Assembly (NCBI GenBank): GCA_001460835.1
Contig: CYKH01000308.1
Location: 10,004 to 32,307 of the forward strand
Direction of reading: 5' to 3'
DNA: 22,304 nucleotides
Source of the DNA: Bodo saltans
Lineage: Eukaryota > Euglenozoa > Kinetoplastea > Eubodonida > Bodonidae
The notes below the pieces were generated by a model, which did no database searches, had not been told where the DNA came from, and saw nothing but the letters and a program-made list of their open reading frames with translations. This document shows positions 1 through 9,700 of this stretch, piece after piece; the stretch's first letter is position 1, and the number at the start of each line of letters is the position of its first letter. The position numbers and the translations under genes are program-made.

Positions 1-3000
1 GAGCGTCAAAGTGAACGTTGTCAAAGCGGAATCTCTTGTCTTTGCTGCCCAAACAGTTCGTTTTACCGACTCTCAGCTCATCGTGAAACATAGCGGTAGC
101 AAAGAGGCGCGCAGCGGAGTGATACCTGCACCACCAGATGGTAATGATACCGTAGCAACTGCGCATGCACTTGAACTTCAATTGGAGCCATTGTTCCAAG
201 TGCAACAACTTACCATCACCAACACCTCACCTTCAGCCAAAGGAAAGATCTTAGGCAGAGGCTTCGCTGATGTGAACGTTCTGTCGTACCAGCCCAATGA
301 ACCATTCCTTATCCCAGTGGTTCTTGAAGCAAGGTATCAAGCAGATGGCAGCTCGTTGGATGACACAGACGAAAAGAACTTCGCTGAAGATGTCGCGCTC
401 TTGAATCGAGCCAATCGACAGAATTTTGGTGTTGTGACACTTTCTGTTGTTGTTCAGCGGCTAGACTACTGGAGCAACTCATCTGTCTTAAATTTATCGC
501 GACTGTGTCTTTCGCCTTCTCCTACTTCGGAAAATCCGTACAGCAGCGGAAGTTCCAGCAACAACGTCACATTGACAAGAGTGCCCAGAACGCTTGCCGT
601 CTGGTTTCGTAATCACAGAGACTTTAGCATACCGCGCGATCATGTGAAATTCATTTCTCTGGACGATCAAGGTTTCATGCAAGGCGCATTACAAATTCCA
701 ACCACATTTCCTCTTAATTCACGTGGGCAATTAGCACCTCTCTGTATTGCGCTGCTGCCAACTACTTCACATGATCCGCTAGAAGAGCTTCATCGTACAC
801 TAGCCAGTGTTTCAGATGCAGTGGAACAGCGAGTCCACACAGTAGAAGGACTTGGTGCTCGATCTTCGGATGAAATTGATGAGCACATTTATCGATCTTC
901 AATGAAAGAAATATCGAACCACATTCGTTCGTACATTGAAGTTGACTTGACTAGTACTTTGATGGAAGCCGCAAAATTAAGCGATGACCTTTCAGTGGTA
1001 CACTCATTCGCAGAAATGCTACGAGGAGCTACACAATTCTCTGGGGAGTTGTCCCTTGCAGAAGGAGGAGGAACAGATTCATCCACTACTTCTGGACAAG
1101 AGTGGTTGCTGCAATGCAGTGGCTCGTGGACAGGCGTCGCAAAGCAGCTGCGAGCTTCGCCCATGCCAGACCTCAGAGTTCACGGATTTGAGCCGTTTAG
1201 TGAGAAACTTTGGGTGGTCCGTTGTCGAACTGCAGTCAACTCTTCTGTAGAATTTGTCAATAATCATTCTCAAAAGCGTCGTGGCCGCGGCGACAACAAC
1301 GCAGGCGGTAGCGCTTCTTTGGAACTGCACGCTATGGCCAGAGACGTTGTGATCCCTGAGCCACCACGCTTTGAGCCAACGGTGTCGGAAACAACTGTTA
1401 CCGTTGTTGTGGTCCCTCCCTCCAGCGACGAAATTGCCCGCTCAACGTTTGACGACAGGTACCACGTTGCCGCGTTTTTGTTTGGGCCGTGCCATAATTC
1501 CAGAACCGACGTTGTCCTTTCAGTCCCGACAGGAAATCCCATTTGTTGTATGAAGTTGGACATGTTGCTGAGATCTGGGAAAGTCACTGTTCAAGTAGAC
1601 CCAACGGCAATTAATGGAGCTTCTTCCTCTGATGGTGCGTCGATGAGTGTCAACTGCGATTGGTTCCACGGAAATCGTGGCGTTAGCGAAGCAGAAGAAC
1701 GTCAACGAAGGAAAGATCTCGAAACTGAGTGGCGTGTTTCTCAAAAAGAACCTCAGCCTCAAAATAAACTTCTGGTGACGTACATGGGTCGCTCCGATAA
1801 CCTTGAACCGCCCCGTCTGAGTGGCTCGACGTTAACTCGATGCGACGGACAAGCAGTGCTTGTTGGAGGTCTTGGAGAAACAAGTCAACCTGTCAACACA
1901 ATTTTCGTGTACTCTGTGCGAGATGGTCACTGGACGGAGTGGGTCCCTAGCAGAATTTCATCATGGGAACATCGTTTGGGAGAAATCTGGAAGCAATCTT
2001 CGACGTTCGCCGTGAACCCCGCTACAAGCTTCAAACCTGACACATCGCGCACATTGGATGCCAACCTTGTATTCAACCCGAGGCATGGGCACTCTGCGGC
2101 CTTTGACTCTGAACAGCAGCATCTTCTCATTTACGGTGGCATGGGGCCTGACGGTTTCGATCCCGCGTCCGTTACTGAAGATGGCTATCGTGACCGCTAT
2201 GTAAGCCGCCCTTCCTCGTCATCTTATCAAGCCAAGCAACGTCATCGTCGAATCGTTCGCTATGGTTACTTGAACGATGTTTGGGTGGTTGACCTGAAAT
2301 ACAACGTCCTTAGAAAAGTAACTCCTGCGCTGTCTGCAGGCCTTGCCTCAAGCGATTCATCTTTTTCAAAGCATCAGCAACATCATAGCCTTCGCTGGCG
2401 CCACACTTCTGTTGTGTTTGAGAACAACATGTTTGTTTTCGGTGGAAAGTCAGTGGTAGTCAAATCTATTACAGTCCCCTACAACATGCCGCCAAATAGT
2501 GCTCGACGTGATGACGTTGTTCCATCACCTCGACAGTTCCAATCTCAGCAGTCAACACCCAGGGGATTGGCTGGCCCAAACACCACGTACTTTGTTGCTG
2601 AGGAGATTTGCTGTCCACTTGAGTCCATTTCCATTCTAAACCTTGAATGTATGGAATGGAGTGTCTTGCATACAACGGGAGCTATTCCATCGCCAAGGTA
2701 CGGTCACGGCACTACCCTGGTCGGCAACAAGCTTTACTTATTCGGCGGTCGTAACTCGATGGAGACGTTGAATGATTTGTATGTGCTTGACATGCATTCT
2801 CTTCAATGGGAAGAAATTCTTCCGTTTGGAACGTTAGCACCCCCATCCCTTGACTTGTTTGGATTCTGTCATACAACTGTCGATGGTGCAAGCTTGCTTG
2901 TTGTGACTGGTGGCCGAACTGTTGGTGCATTATCGCAGCATCACGCTGGCGCAGCAACGGATAAGTTGACCGTGTATTACTTTAACGTTGCGACGAGTTT

Positions 3001-4156
3001 CTGGCACACACTTGCGTTTAGCTGTGCACCAGGTTCCAGACGCATCGCGCCCGCAATATGCTCTGTCACGAGCAACGCTCGCAAGCGTCCCTCTTCCAGT
3101 TCGCTCAAGCGCCTTCCGTTTGCATTCACTTCAGTGTTTCAGATTCTCTTGGTTGGCGGAGAGCGCGGCGTTGTTGATTCCCTCATTGCGAGTGATATCG
3201 ATCCGCATAGCACCGAACTCCCTGAAGATGAACGGGCACGTCTCACGTCACGTGAGGAGGGGTCATTCTTTGATGGAAATAGCATATTGCCAAGACCAGC
3301 TGGTGTCCCTTGTGTCCTTAACGTAGCGATCGATCCTGGGAACTCTGCACTCGTACATCCAACACGAGCTGGGCAGGGGAGGATTGAGAACATTGTATGT
3401 TCTCACCTCAGGTTTCGTGATGCAACCATCCCTGGGTGGGCACTTGAGAAATCCGTAAATCGCCTCCATGTGCGACCACCGGCTCCAGCTCAACCCGTTC
3501 CAAAAAAAGAAAAGCCACTCACCAAGCAACAGCAAGAAGCGTATCTAGGACGCCTTGATGCTGATGTTGATCGTCGCAGGAAAACTCAAGAGCAACGCTT
3601 GCATGACGCTTACGCTGAAGTTCGCGAGCAAGCAGCTACGCTAGTCCGAGACGATGCGAAGCAATGGGGAGACGAACAGTGGGTCTCTCACTACTATCGA
3701 GTATACTACAAACCTGCCATGCGGTACGCACGATCTCGGAATCTTCCTCCACCAAAGCTACCTCCCAAACTTCAAGGAGCGCTAAGTGAAATGGCAATGC
3801 AAGATGAGGACGAGGATCGCTTTCGATTGGCAAACTCCCCAAAGAGGCAAGAACGTGAAGCTGAAGCGGAGAGAGAACGGCAATCACATGAAAGTAAGAA
3901 ACTTCTTGACGCTGCTGAAATGTCACGCGTGAATGCTCAGTTGTACTATCAGCCAGTTGCAGCTCGCAAGGAGTCCGCTGCGAAGCTAAATGACTCATTG
4001 ATGAAGTCATCCCGTCCTCAAAGCGCTCGCCGAGTCACGCAGAGGGATATTGAAGAATCCCTTAGTCGTTTACATCGTGGGCCGCCGTCTCCTTTGTCCT
4101 CCCACAAATATGGACCAACGGGGCGGGGCGCTTACTCGCCAGCCCCTCGTCGTTGA
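1..4156 (+). CDS. Large Kelch-repeat protein, 5' partial
   Basis: The frame is open from the first complete codon at base 2 and no ATG fits a start, so the gene begins upstream; the GTG at base 11 is only an internal Val codon. It ends with TGA at 4154-4156. Counting codon 11 as residue 1, about 1381 residues are visible. Residues about 50-150 are beta-rich and end in a pattern (GVVTLSVVVQR) like a C2 domain; this is weak. A helical part (about 258-340) follows. Residues about 590-1060 hold six Kelch-type blades, each with a Gly-Gly doublet after a hydrophobic strand (619-620, 709-710, 811-812, 912-913, 967-968, 1049-1050), with long insertions between blades 2-4. The tail (about 1155-1381) is charged and helical, with a SRPQSARR segment. 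Kelch propellers bind proteins; no enzyme domain is seen. A cytoskeletal or flagellar role is inference from the tail and neighbours. No membrane segment is seen in the visible part. Confidence 0.88.
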   Translation, partial: SVKVNVVKAESLVFAAQTVRFTDSQLIVKHSGSKEARSGVIPAPPDGNDTVATAHALELQLEPLFQVQQLTITNTSPSAKGKILGRGFADVNVLSYQPNEPFLIPVVLEARYQADGSSLDDTDEKNFAEDVALLNRANRQNFGVVTLSVVVQRLDYWSNSSVLNLSRLCLSPSPTSENPYSSGSSSNNVTLTRVPRTLAVWFRNHRDFSIPRDHVKFISLDDQGFMQGALQIPTTFPLNSRGQLAPLCIALLPTTSHDPLEELHRTLASVSDAVEQRVHTVEGLGARSSDEIDEHIYRSSMKEISNHIRSYIEVDLTSTLMEAAKLSDDLSVVHSFAEMLRGATQFSGELSLAEGGGTDSSTTSGQEWLLQCSGSWTGVAKQLRASPMPDLRVHGFEPFSEKLWVVRCRTAVNSSVEFVNNHSQKRRGRGDNNAGGSASLELHAMARDVVIPEPPRFEPTVSETTVTVVVVPPSSDEIARSTFDDRYHVAAFLFGPCHNSRTDVVLSVPTGNPICCMKLDMLLRSGKVTVQVDPTAINGASSSDGASMSVNCDWFHGNRGVSEAEERQRRKDLETEWRVSQKEPQPQNKLLVTYMGRSDNLEPPRLSGSTLTRCDGQAVLVGGLGETSQPVNTIFVYSVRDGHWTEWVPSRISSWEHRLGEIWKQSSTFAVNPATSFKPDTSRTLDANLVFNPRHGHSAAFDSEQQHLLIYGGMGPDGFDPASVTEDGYRDRYVSRPSSSSYQAKQRHRRIVRYGYLNDVWVVDLKYNVLRKVTPALSAGLASSDSSFSKHQQHHSLRWRHTSVVFENNMFVFGGKSVVVKSITVPYNMPPNSARRDDVVPSPRQFQSQQSTPRGLAGPNTTYFVAEEICCPLESISILNLECMEWSVLHTTGAIPSPRYGHGTTLVGNKLYLFGGRNSMETLNDLYVLDMHSLQWEEILPFGTLAPPSLDLFGFCHTTVDGASLLVVTGGRTVGALSQHHAGAATDKLTVYYFNVATSFWHTLAFSCAPGSRRIAPAICSVTSNARKRPSSSSLKRLPFAFTSVFQILLVGGERGVVDSLIASDIDPHSTELPEDERARLTSREEGSFFDGNSILPRPAGVPCVLNVAIDPGNSALVHPTRAGQGRIENIVCSHLRFRDATIPGWALEKSVNRLHVRPPAPAQPVPKKEKPLTKQQQEAYLGRLDADVDRRRKTQEQRLHDAYAEVREQAATLVRDDAKQWGDEQWVSHYYRVYYKPAMRYARSRNLPPPKLPPKLQGALSEMAMQDEDEDRFRLANSPKRQEREAEAERERQSHESKKLLDAAEMSRVNAQLYYQPVAARKESAAKLNDSLMKSSRPQSARRVTQRDIEESLSRLHRGPPSPLSSHKYGPTGRGAYSPAPRR

Positions 4157-4261
4157 GACTGCACATTTGTATGTTTCGTTTCCTGTAGAGCAAAATTGAA
4201 CAAGAATTATCTTTTTTGGTATGTGGATTCGCTCAAGTGTTCTTCGCTGATTCTCAACGAT

Positions 4262-4302
4262 CCCTTTGTCTTGCGGTCTGTGCGCTTTGCTTTAAAGATT
4301 AG
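4262..4302 (+). promoter_or_regulatory. Probable trans-splice acceptor, MYCBPAP-like gene
   Basis: A T/C-rich stretch (4262-4293) is followed by AG at 4296-4297 and again at 4301-4302, giving a 5' UTR of only 13 or 8 bases before the ATG at 4311. There is no ATG between the AG and the start. In kinetoplastids such tracts direct addition of the spliced leader; the exact site used cannot be told from sequence. Confidence 0.5.
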
Positions 4303-4310
4303 ATCACAAC

Positions 4311-6461
4311 ATGACTAAGCAATTCGCTAGCACTGCCCCCAGTGGTGAAGGCCAAGCAAAAGCACTCGCAGCGTATGAATCTCAGCGTGCTGTGTGGGAT
4401 CGCGTCCAAAAGAACCTCGCGAAGAAGCTCAACCGTCCTGATCCGGCAGAGACTCTTCCTGGGAGTATCTTTCATCATCGTTTGCGCAATGAGGAGTTGG
4501 GCATCTTAGACGCTGCCGTTCCGGCATCCGTGCGTAACGGGTCGAATGCGTGGGAAATGTCGCTTCGCGGGGGAGCAGGTGGTGTGAGGTTCGTTCAGAT
4601 TGGTAAGGCATACCCGTATCCACTGTACTGCCCTATTCGTGACTCCGACTGTGTGCCTAGTGACAGCAACACTCTTATGCGCATGCTGCCAATGGACAAA
4701 ATTCCACCTCGGAACAAACCAGCGGCTGAGTCAGAGTACTTCCACGACCGCCAAGCACAATTCCGAAAGTTTGTGCAAAAGAAGTTTTCTCACTTCCAAG
4801 CAGGTCAGGAGGCAATGATAGTCGAAGGTGCTCCACCGCCACAATCAAAGTCTCCGATCCATGAAGACAACTCCGTTGAGCCTGTGCTATTTATCCCAAC
4901 TGATCCTCGCTCAGCTGCTGCCTCGTCTCACGGCCACCCGGTCACCCAATACTTGACCGAAGAGCCCAAATCTCGCCCATTGTCTGCAGTGACGGCACCT
5001 CCGGCCTCCGCGCAACAAGCTACCCCCAACGGGCCAATGTTGTGCTTCTCGTCCTCCCACGTCTCCTTCTCCACTTCTCCAGGGGAATCTACTCAGGGGA
5101 GTATCACAGTTGACAATGTGGGCTCAACGGCTGTGTACTACAGCTGGGCAGTCGTCCCTCCAGTTCCGATCATGGAAGACATGAAGCAGCCGGACTGCTT
5201 CCATCTTTCCGACGCTTCCAGCGGAGTGCTCCTCCCTGAGGAAAACAAGCTCTTCACTTTCACAGTTCGCGCGTCGCTTCCTGGTGTGTACACGAAGCAG
5301 TACGAACTACTCACCGTCCCAGCAGGGAAAGAGCGCATTGTCGTGCAATTGAGGGCGGTGGTCATCTCTAACGAAGTGAATTACGTTGCGACCTCAAGCC
5401 TCGAGACGGAGTTGCACAAAAAAGCGATGCGCGATTACCAGCGTCACATTCTTACGGAATCCATTTGGAACCCAGACAACTTGGTGCTTGATCACGCAAA
5501 CATCGAAATTGAGATTCGTGACTTATCCAAGGCCAAGGCGAAGAAACTGGCGGAACTTCAAGGTGTTGGTGAGTTCCAAGAAGTAAACTGGTATGACCGT
5601 AACGCACCTTTGAAGATTCCCTACAACCAAGCTGTGTACTCCAAGTTGTTGATCTTGCATCGCAACTTCCATCAATTCTTGAAAACAGTCAACAGCCTCG
5701 CTCCGCCACCGCCAACAGCTGCAGTAGCAGGAACCGTCACTCCCGCTGCAGATGTTCCAGCGCTTCTCTCACCCGCAGTTGGAGGGCTATCTCCCCCCAC
5801 AATTGCTGTTTCTGCTTCCACACAAGCACCAACAGCGGCTGTTCACGCTGATTGGGATGGCTCTGTGAAGTCTCTCATCGAAGACATTGCATCGTTGAAA
5901 GATCCTTCTGCTCGAAATATGTTCATGAAGGCTCTTCAAGCATTGCTGGCTTGTGCTGAAGCCACCGAGGACCGTAGCGAGTCGCTCCATGTGCTGCTGT
6001 CACGCTCTGCCGGTCGCAAGTCGTGGGGCCATGCAATCGAAGAAATGGTGAAGTACGTCCCTGTAGCAAAGGATCTTGCGGAGGGAAAGTCCGTGAAAGC
6101 CAAGGTGGATAAGGTGGAAACAGGCAAGGGTTCAAAGCCCCCTCCAAAGGCCGCAGCTAAACCACCTCCCAAGGGAAGCGCTGCTGCTGCGTCTCCGGAT
6201 ATCAAAGCAGATGGCGCTCCCGAAGTGAAGCACCCAAATTTTGACAAGTTCTTCCACGCCGGCGTCCGCCGAATTATTGGCGACGCTGTTGAGTCAATGT
6301 TTGGTCGTCGTGACGACACATTTGAAGTCATCGCCGCCGTCACTGATCGGCCGTTTGAGTACGCAGTGAAGCGTCGACTGGACAATATTGCTGCCACGCA
6401 AGCAGCCCCTGATCCAGAACAAGACATTACGCAAGATACTGCAAAGCCGAAAAAGAAGTAG
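4311..6461 (+). CDS. MYCBPAP-like ciliary protein with ASH/MSP-type domain
   Basis: This 716-residue protein resembles the MYCBP-associated protein family (human MYCBPAP; I recall Chlamydomonas FAP147 as its counterpart in a central-apparatus projection). The N-terminal helix (residues about 20-50) contains a WDRVQKNLAKKLNRP stretch. Residues about 241-353 form an immunoglobulin-like ASH/MSP-type domain; its best match to the family as I remember it is the DNVGSTAVYYSW strand (268-279) and the LLPEENKLFTFTVRA strand, close to the human NNGTTAIWYSW and ILPGETKTFTF segments. A Pro/Ala-rich linker (about 464-512) and a Lys/Pro/Ala-rich linker (about 594-633) split the C-terminal half, which ends in a short helical region and a KPKKK tail. 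No signal peptide or membrane segment is seen. The start is the first ATG after a splice-acceptor-like tract. Location in the axoneme central pair is inferred from the family. Confidence 0.85.
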   Translation: MTKQFASTAPSGEGQAKALAAYESQRAVWDRVQKNLAKKLNRPDPAETLPGSIFHHRLRNEELGILDAAVPASVRNGSNAWEMSLRGGAGGVRFVQIGKAYPYPLYCPIRDSDCVPSDSNTLMRMLPMDKIPPRNKPAAESEYFHDRQAQFRKFVQKKFSHFQAGQEAMIVEGAPPPQSKSPIHEDNSVEPVLFIPTDPRSAAASSHGHPVTQYLTEEPKSRPLSAVTAPPASAQQATPNGPMLCFSSSHVSFSTSPGESTQGSITVDNVGSTAVYYSWAVVPPVPIMEDMKQPDCFHLSDASSGVLLPEENKLFTFTVRASLPGVYTKQYELLTVPAGKERIVVQLRAVVISNEVNYVATSSLETELHKKAMRDYQRHILTESIWNPDNLVLDHANIEIEIRDLSKAKAKKLAELQGVGEFQEVNWYDRNAPLKIPYNQAVYSKLLILHRNFHQFLKTVNSLAPPPPTAAVAGTVTPAADVPALLSPAVGGLSPPTIAVSASTQAPTAAVHADWDGSVKSLIEDIASLKDPSARNMFMKALQALLACAEATEDRSESLHVLLSRSAGRKSWGHAIEEMVKYVPVAKDLAEGKSVKAKVDKVETGKGSKPPPKAAAKPPPKGSAAAASPDIKADGAPEVKHPNFDKFFHAGVRRIIGDAVESMFGRRDDTFEVIAAVTDRPFEYAVKRRLDNIAATQAAPDPEQDITQDTAKPKKK

Positions 6462-6777
6462 TTGAGTACTCACTCCTGCGGCTTATTGCGCTTTTATTTT
6501 TTGTTGTTAGAGAACCTGGCAATGCCCAAATATGTAGAGCGAATATTGATGTGTGGTTGATCATGTACTTCTGTTCCCGGGAAACAATTCACTCGATTTT
6601 TTTTGTGGAGGGTGATCGTGTTTCATTTGGAATTCGTTCCTGACATTTCTTTTTGCTCCTCAGAAAAGCAGCCAAAGGATATCGAGCGAAACTTTATTTG
6701 TAGAAATCAACAACTGCCTTTGAAGAGCTAAATCTAGCAAGAAATCCAATTCAGCGAAAAGTTCAAGCGTAAATTTT
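6462..6777 (+). other. Intergenic region with 3' UTR and splice signals
   Basis: This 316-base gap is the longest between genes here. It has two pyrimidine-rich stretches ending in AG: one near 6488-6510 (T-rich, ending TTGTTGTTAG) and the stronger one at 6645-6663. An eight-T run lies at 6597-6604. No convincing ORF or RNA gene is seen. The part after 6663 has no ATG before 6778, as expected for a 5' leader. Confidence 0.5.
6645..6663 (+). promoter_or_regulatory. Probable trans-splice acceptor, giant gene
   Basis: The run ATTTCTTTTTGCTCCTCAG is a strong pyrimidine tract ending in AG at 6662-6663. It would leave a 114-base 5' leader without any ATG before the start at 6778, longer than the leaders of the other genes in the window. 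Confidence 0.6.
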
Positions 6778-9700
6778 ATGTCAGTGCCATTGTCAGCTCC
6801 CAGCAGTTTTGTTCCCATTGAGGAGCGGCAAGCTGCATGGAATGAAGCAAAGCAAATGGCGTCTGATGCCTCTAAATCGCGAAAAGATAGAATTGACAAC
6901 AGCTTCAAGATGGTTGTCTCCCCTTCGAACGATCTGCCACCAGAAGTAGTGCTCGCTGCGTCGCGGTCAAACCGTGTTGTTGGTTTCTCTGACACCGGTG
7001 GGAATGAGGGGCTAAGCAGAGTATCAGAGGCTGCAAGGGCAGTTTCGCAGCGGCAAGAATCGAAAAGATCTCGTGTGTTTAGAGAGTTACATCAGCAGCG
7101 AGCAGAGCAATCGCACTTCATCACGTTTCGCCTCATGAACAACGGTGCGCTGCGGCAAGTGCTTGAGCATATGTTCCGCATCGCGTGGTCACACGGATCT
7201 GATCTTGAGGATGGTCGGATGTCTCGAAGAAATTTTCGCATTTTCCTCGAAGAAATGTCCGTCACAACGTTTTCCCCGTACGACAGATTTGAGCCCCGCT
7301 CAGTCATCGTGATTCGTGATAAGAACGCGGCAGGCATGGAAACTGCAGATGAAGTTCAATTGCTTCGATTCGGATACGAAAACGTTGACACTCTTTTCGA
7401 CTATGGCCTCGATAGAATCGGTCGTGTTGTTGTGACGGCAATGGGAGCATCCCCTGACTTCGACGAAACCCAACGACGTGGAGTGATTCCTGGCGGCTCT
7501 CCCGTCCTAGGCAACAGTCAAATGTTCCCGCAGCGCCAGGAAAATGACACCGATGATCGTCTCACATTTCATGAGTTTCTTATTGCCAATATTGAATGCG
7601 TTCACCGCATGATCCCACCGGATTACTACCCGCCACTGACCACCAAACCAGAAGTGCACAACATCATCCTAGAAACGTTTTTCTTCCATATGTTTGGCAA
7701 GCCTTATATCGCGAATCAAATTCCAACAAGCTTCGATGATTTGAATATGGTTGAAACGATGGCCGAAGTGATTGGAAATTCGTACGACCTCTTAGCGGAT
7801 GTATTCTTGTACTGTGTCGCACCGACAAAGTATGAAGAGTGGACTGAACAAGAGCGCCTGGATCGGTATGTTAAGATTGCTTGTGGAGATGCCTGCATCG
7901 AATTCGAAGCTCTTATGGACGCCGTGAAGAAATTTCGGATGCCACTGAATTTACTCGCCGCAGAACCAACCTACGAACTGTTTTGTAGGTATGACGCAGG
8001 AATCAAAAAGGAAAGAGCCGTCATTGATTTCCAGGGATTCACCTTAGTTTGTGCTCACATGGCGTTTACACTATTTCTCACGAACGCCGCGTACCCTACG
8101 CCTCAATCAAAATTCCAGCGATTGGTGGAGCAATACATTTCACCGCAATTCGAGAGAAGGCAGACCATTCCTCTTCCCCAGAGTGCTTCAAAGATGGTCA
8201 CATTGGAAGCCATCAAGCCGGAACGTGCAACAGTTGGCACTGAGCTTTGGGTCTTTGGCACTGAGTTTCCAATTCGAGCGACGCAAAACGGTCATCGATG
8301 TCCGCTCTATGTGCGGTTTAATGATACGATTGCGAAAGGCGCCTGTATGTCGACAACTGTCGGAAACGTCATAGTGCCGCGGCTCCCAACAACACCAGAC
8401 ACCATAACGCAAGTCTCGCTTGCAGACGGTGAAGAACCTGGCACATTTGTGGTGAGATTAGAAGCCAAGACGATTGCTTTGGTGTACATCTCCAATGATC
8501 GACTACGGTGGACGCAGTCGCAAACTGTTCGGTTGTCCTTTGAGGATGTCCTCGCAACATACGTGATTCCGAATGATATTGTTCAAACGCTCCGATCGCT
8601 GTTCAGTGCATTCGGAGAGAAGGGGCCAGATTACGAATTGAACGGCGACGTTCTCCAAGGACCGACATATCTCAGCATTCCGTACTACTCAAAAATGTGT
8701 CAGCAGCTCCCGTTGTGTGTCTTCGACGATGGCGATACGTCGCAGTACCCAACGCGCCACACCAAATTTTTCGAGAGCGCGAAGCCAAGAAGTGATGCAC
8801 TCGATATTACTGTCCCAGTGCTGACGTTTCCAGAATTAGTGAATACCATTTTCAAGCAGTTTATTTCGCAACATGGCCCTGATGAGAGACTTATTGAGAC
8901 TCTAGCTATTGCGTTAAGCGGCGCCCAAGCAGTCATCGACAAGCAGTTATTGGAAAAGCGCCCGCGTCGCTCCAACACGGCAATGGGAGCTGCTCGACTC
9001 GCAGAATACCAGAAAATCTTATCACAAGTCCATGCTCAAACAGTTAGAGAAGGAAATTGCGTGAACTGTGGGCAAGATCCTGTCGTTCGTGCTGGCGAAA
9101 ATCCGTTCATCGACCTTGAGATGATAAAACGCCCTGCGTTGAAAAAAAGAGAAGATACCGCACCTGACATGGTTTTCTCTCGGGCTATCGCCGTGTTTTC
9201 AGATTCGCTTCCACGTGATGCCGTGTCAGAAGAAATTACTGAAAGTCAGTTCACAAAAATGACTGTTGAGCAAGCAGACTTGCTGAGCGATCGAGGCAAG
9301 TTATACTTCCTCAACAACCTTGTTCAGCGGCTTTTGGATACTCACGAAGAGGATTTCCAAGCATTAGAAATGAGATTTGCAAAATCAGTAGAAAAATCCC
9401 GCACACATGGTCGCTACGTGACGATGCAATGTTTGATGCTTCAGCAAACACTTGAGACCATCAGTGACGGCTTGTCTCGCATTGGAGCCATCGTCGTTGA
9501 GCACGAAAATCTTGTCCTTCAAGATCGAAAGGCGCGCCTTAATGGTTTCGTTGCGCAAAGCGATACTGCGTACGCCATGCTCACTCAGCTGTACCAAGGC
9601 ATGAAGGCCACAATTAACACAGTCCGCGACATGACACGACTTTATGTCACAGACGATGAACAGGACGTGTATGATGTGAAGTACATGTTCTCCGAAGCAT

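Noticed and set aside
11-13. GTG as the start of the Kelch gene
   Set aside because: The frame is open to the window edge, the gene is eukaryotic, and GTG here is a Val codon inside a gene that begins upstream.
5936-6427. 163-codon open frame on the minus strand
   Set aside because: It lies wholly opposite the MYCBPAP-like gene, has no recognisable domain, and its composition is explained by the codons of the plus-strand gene.
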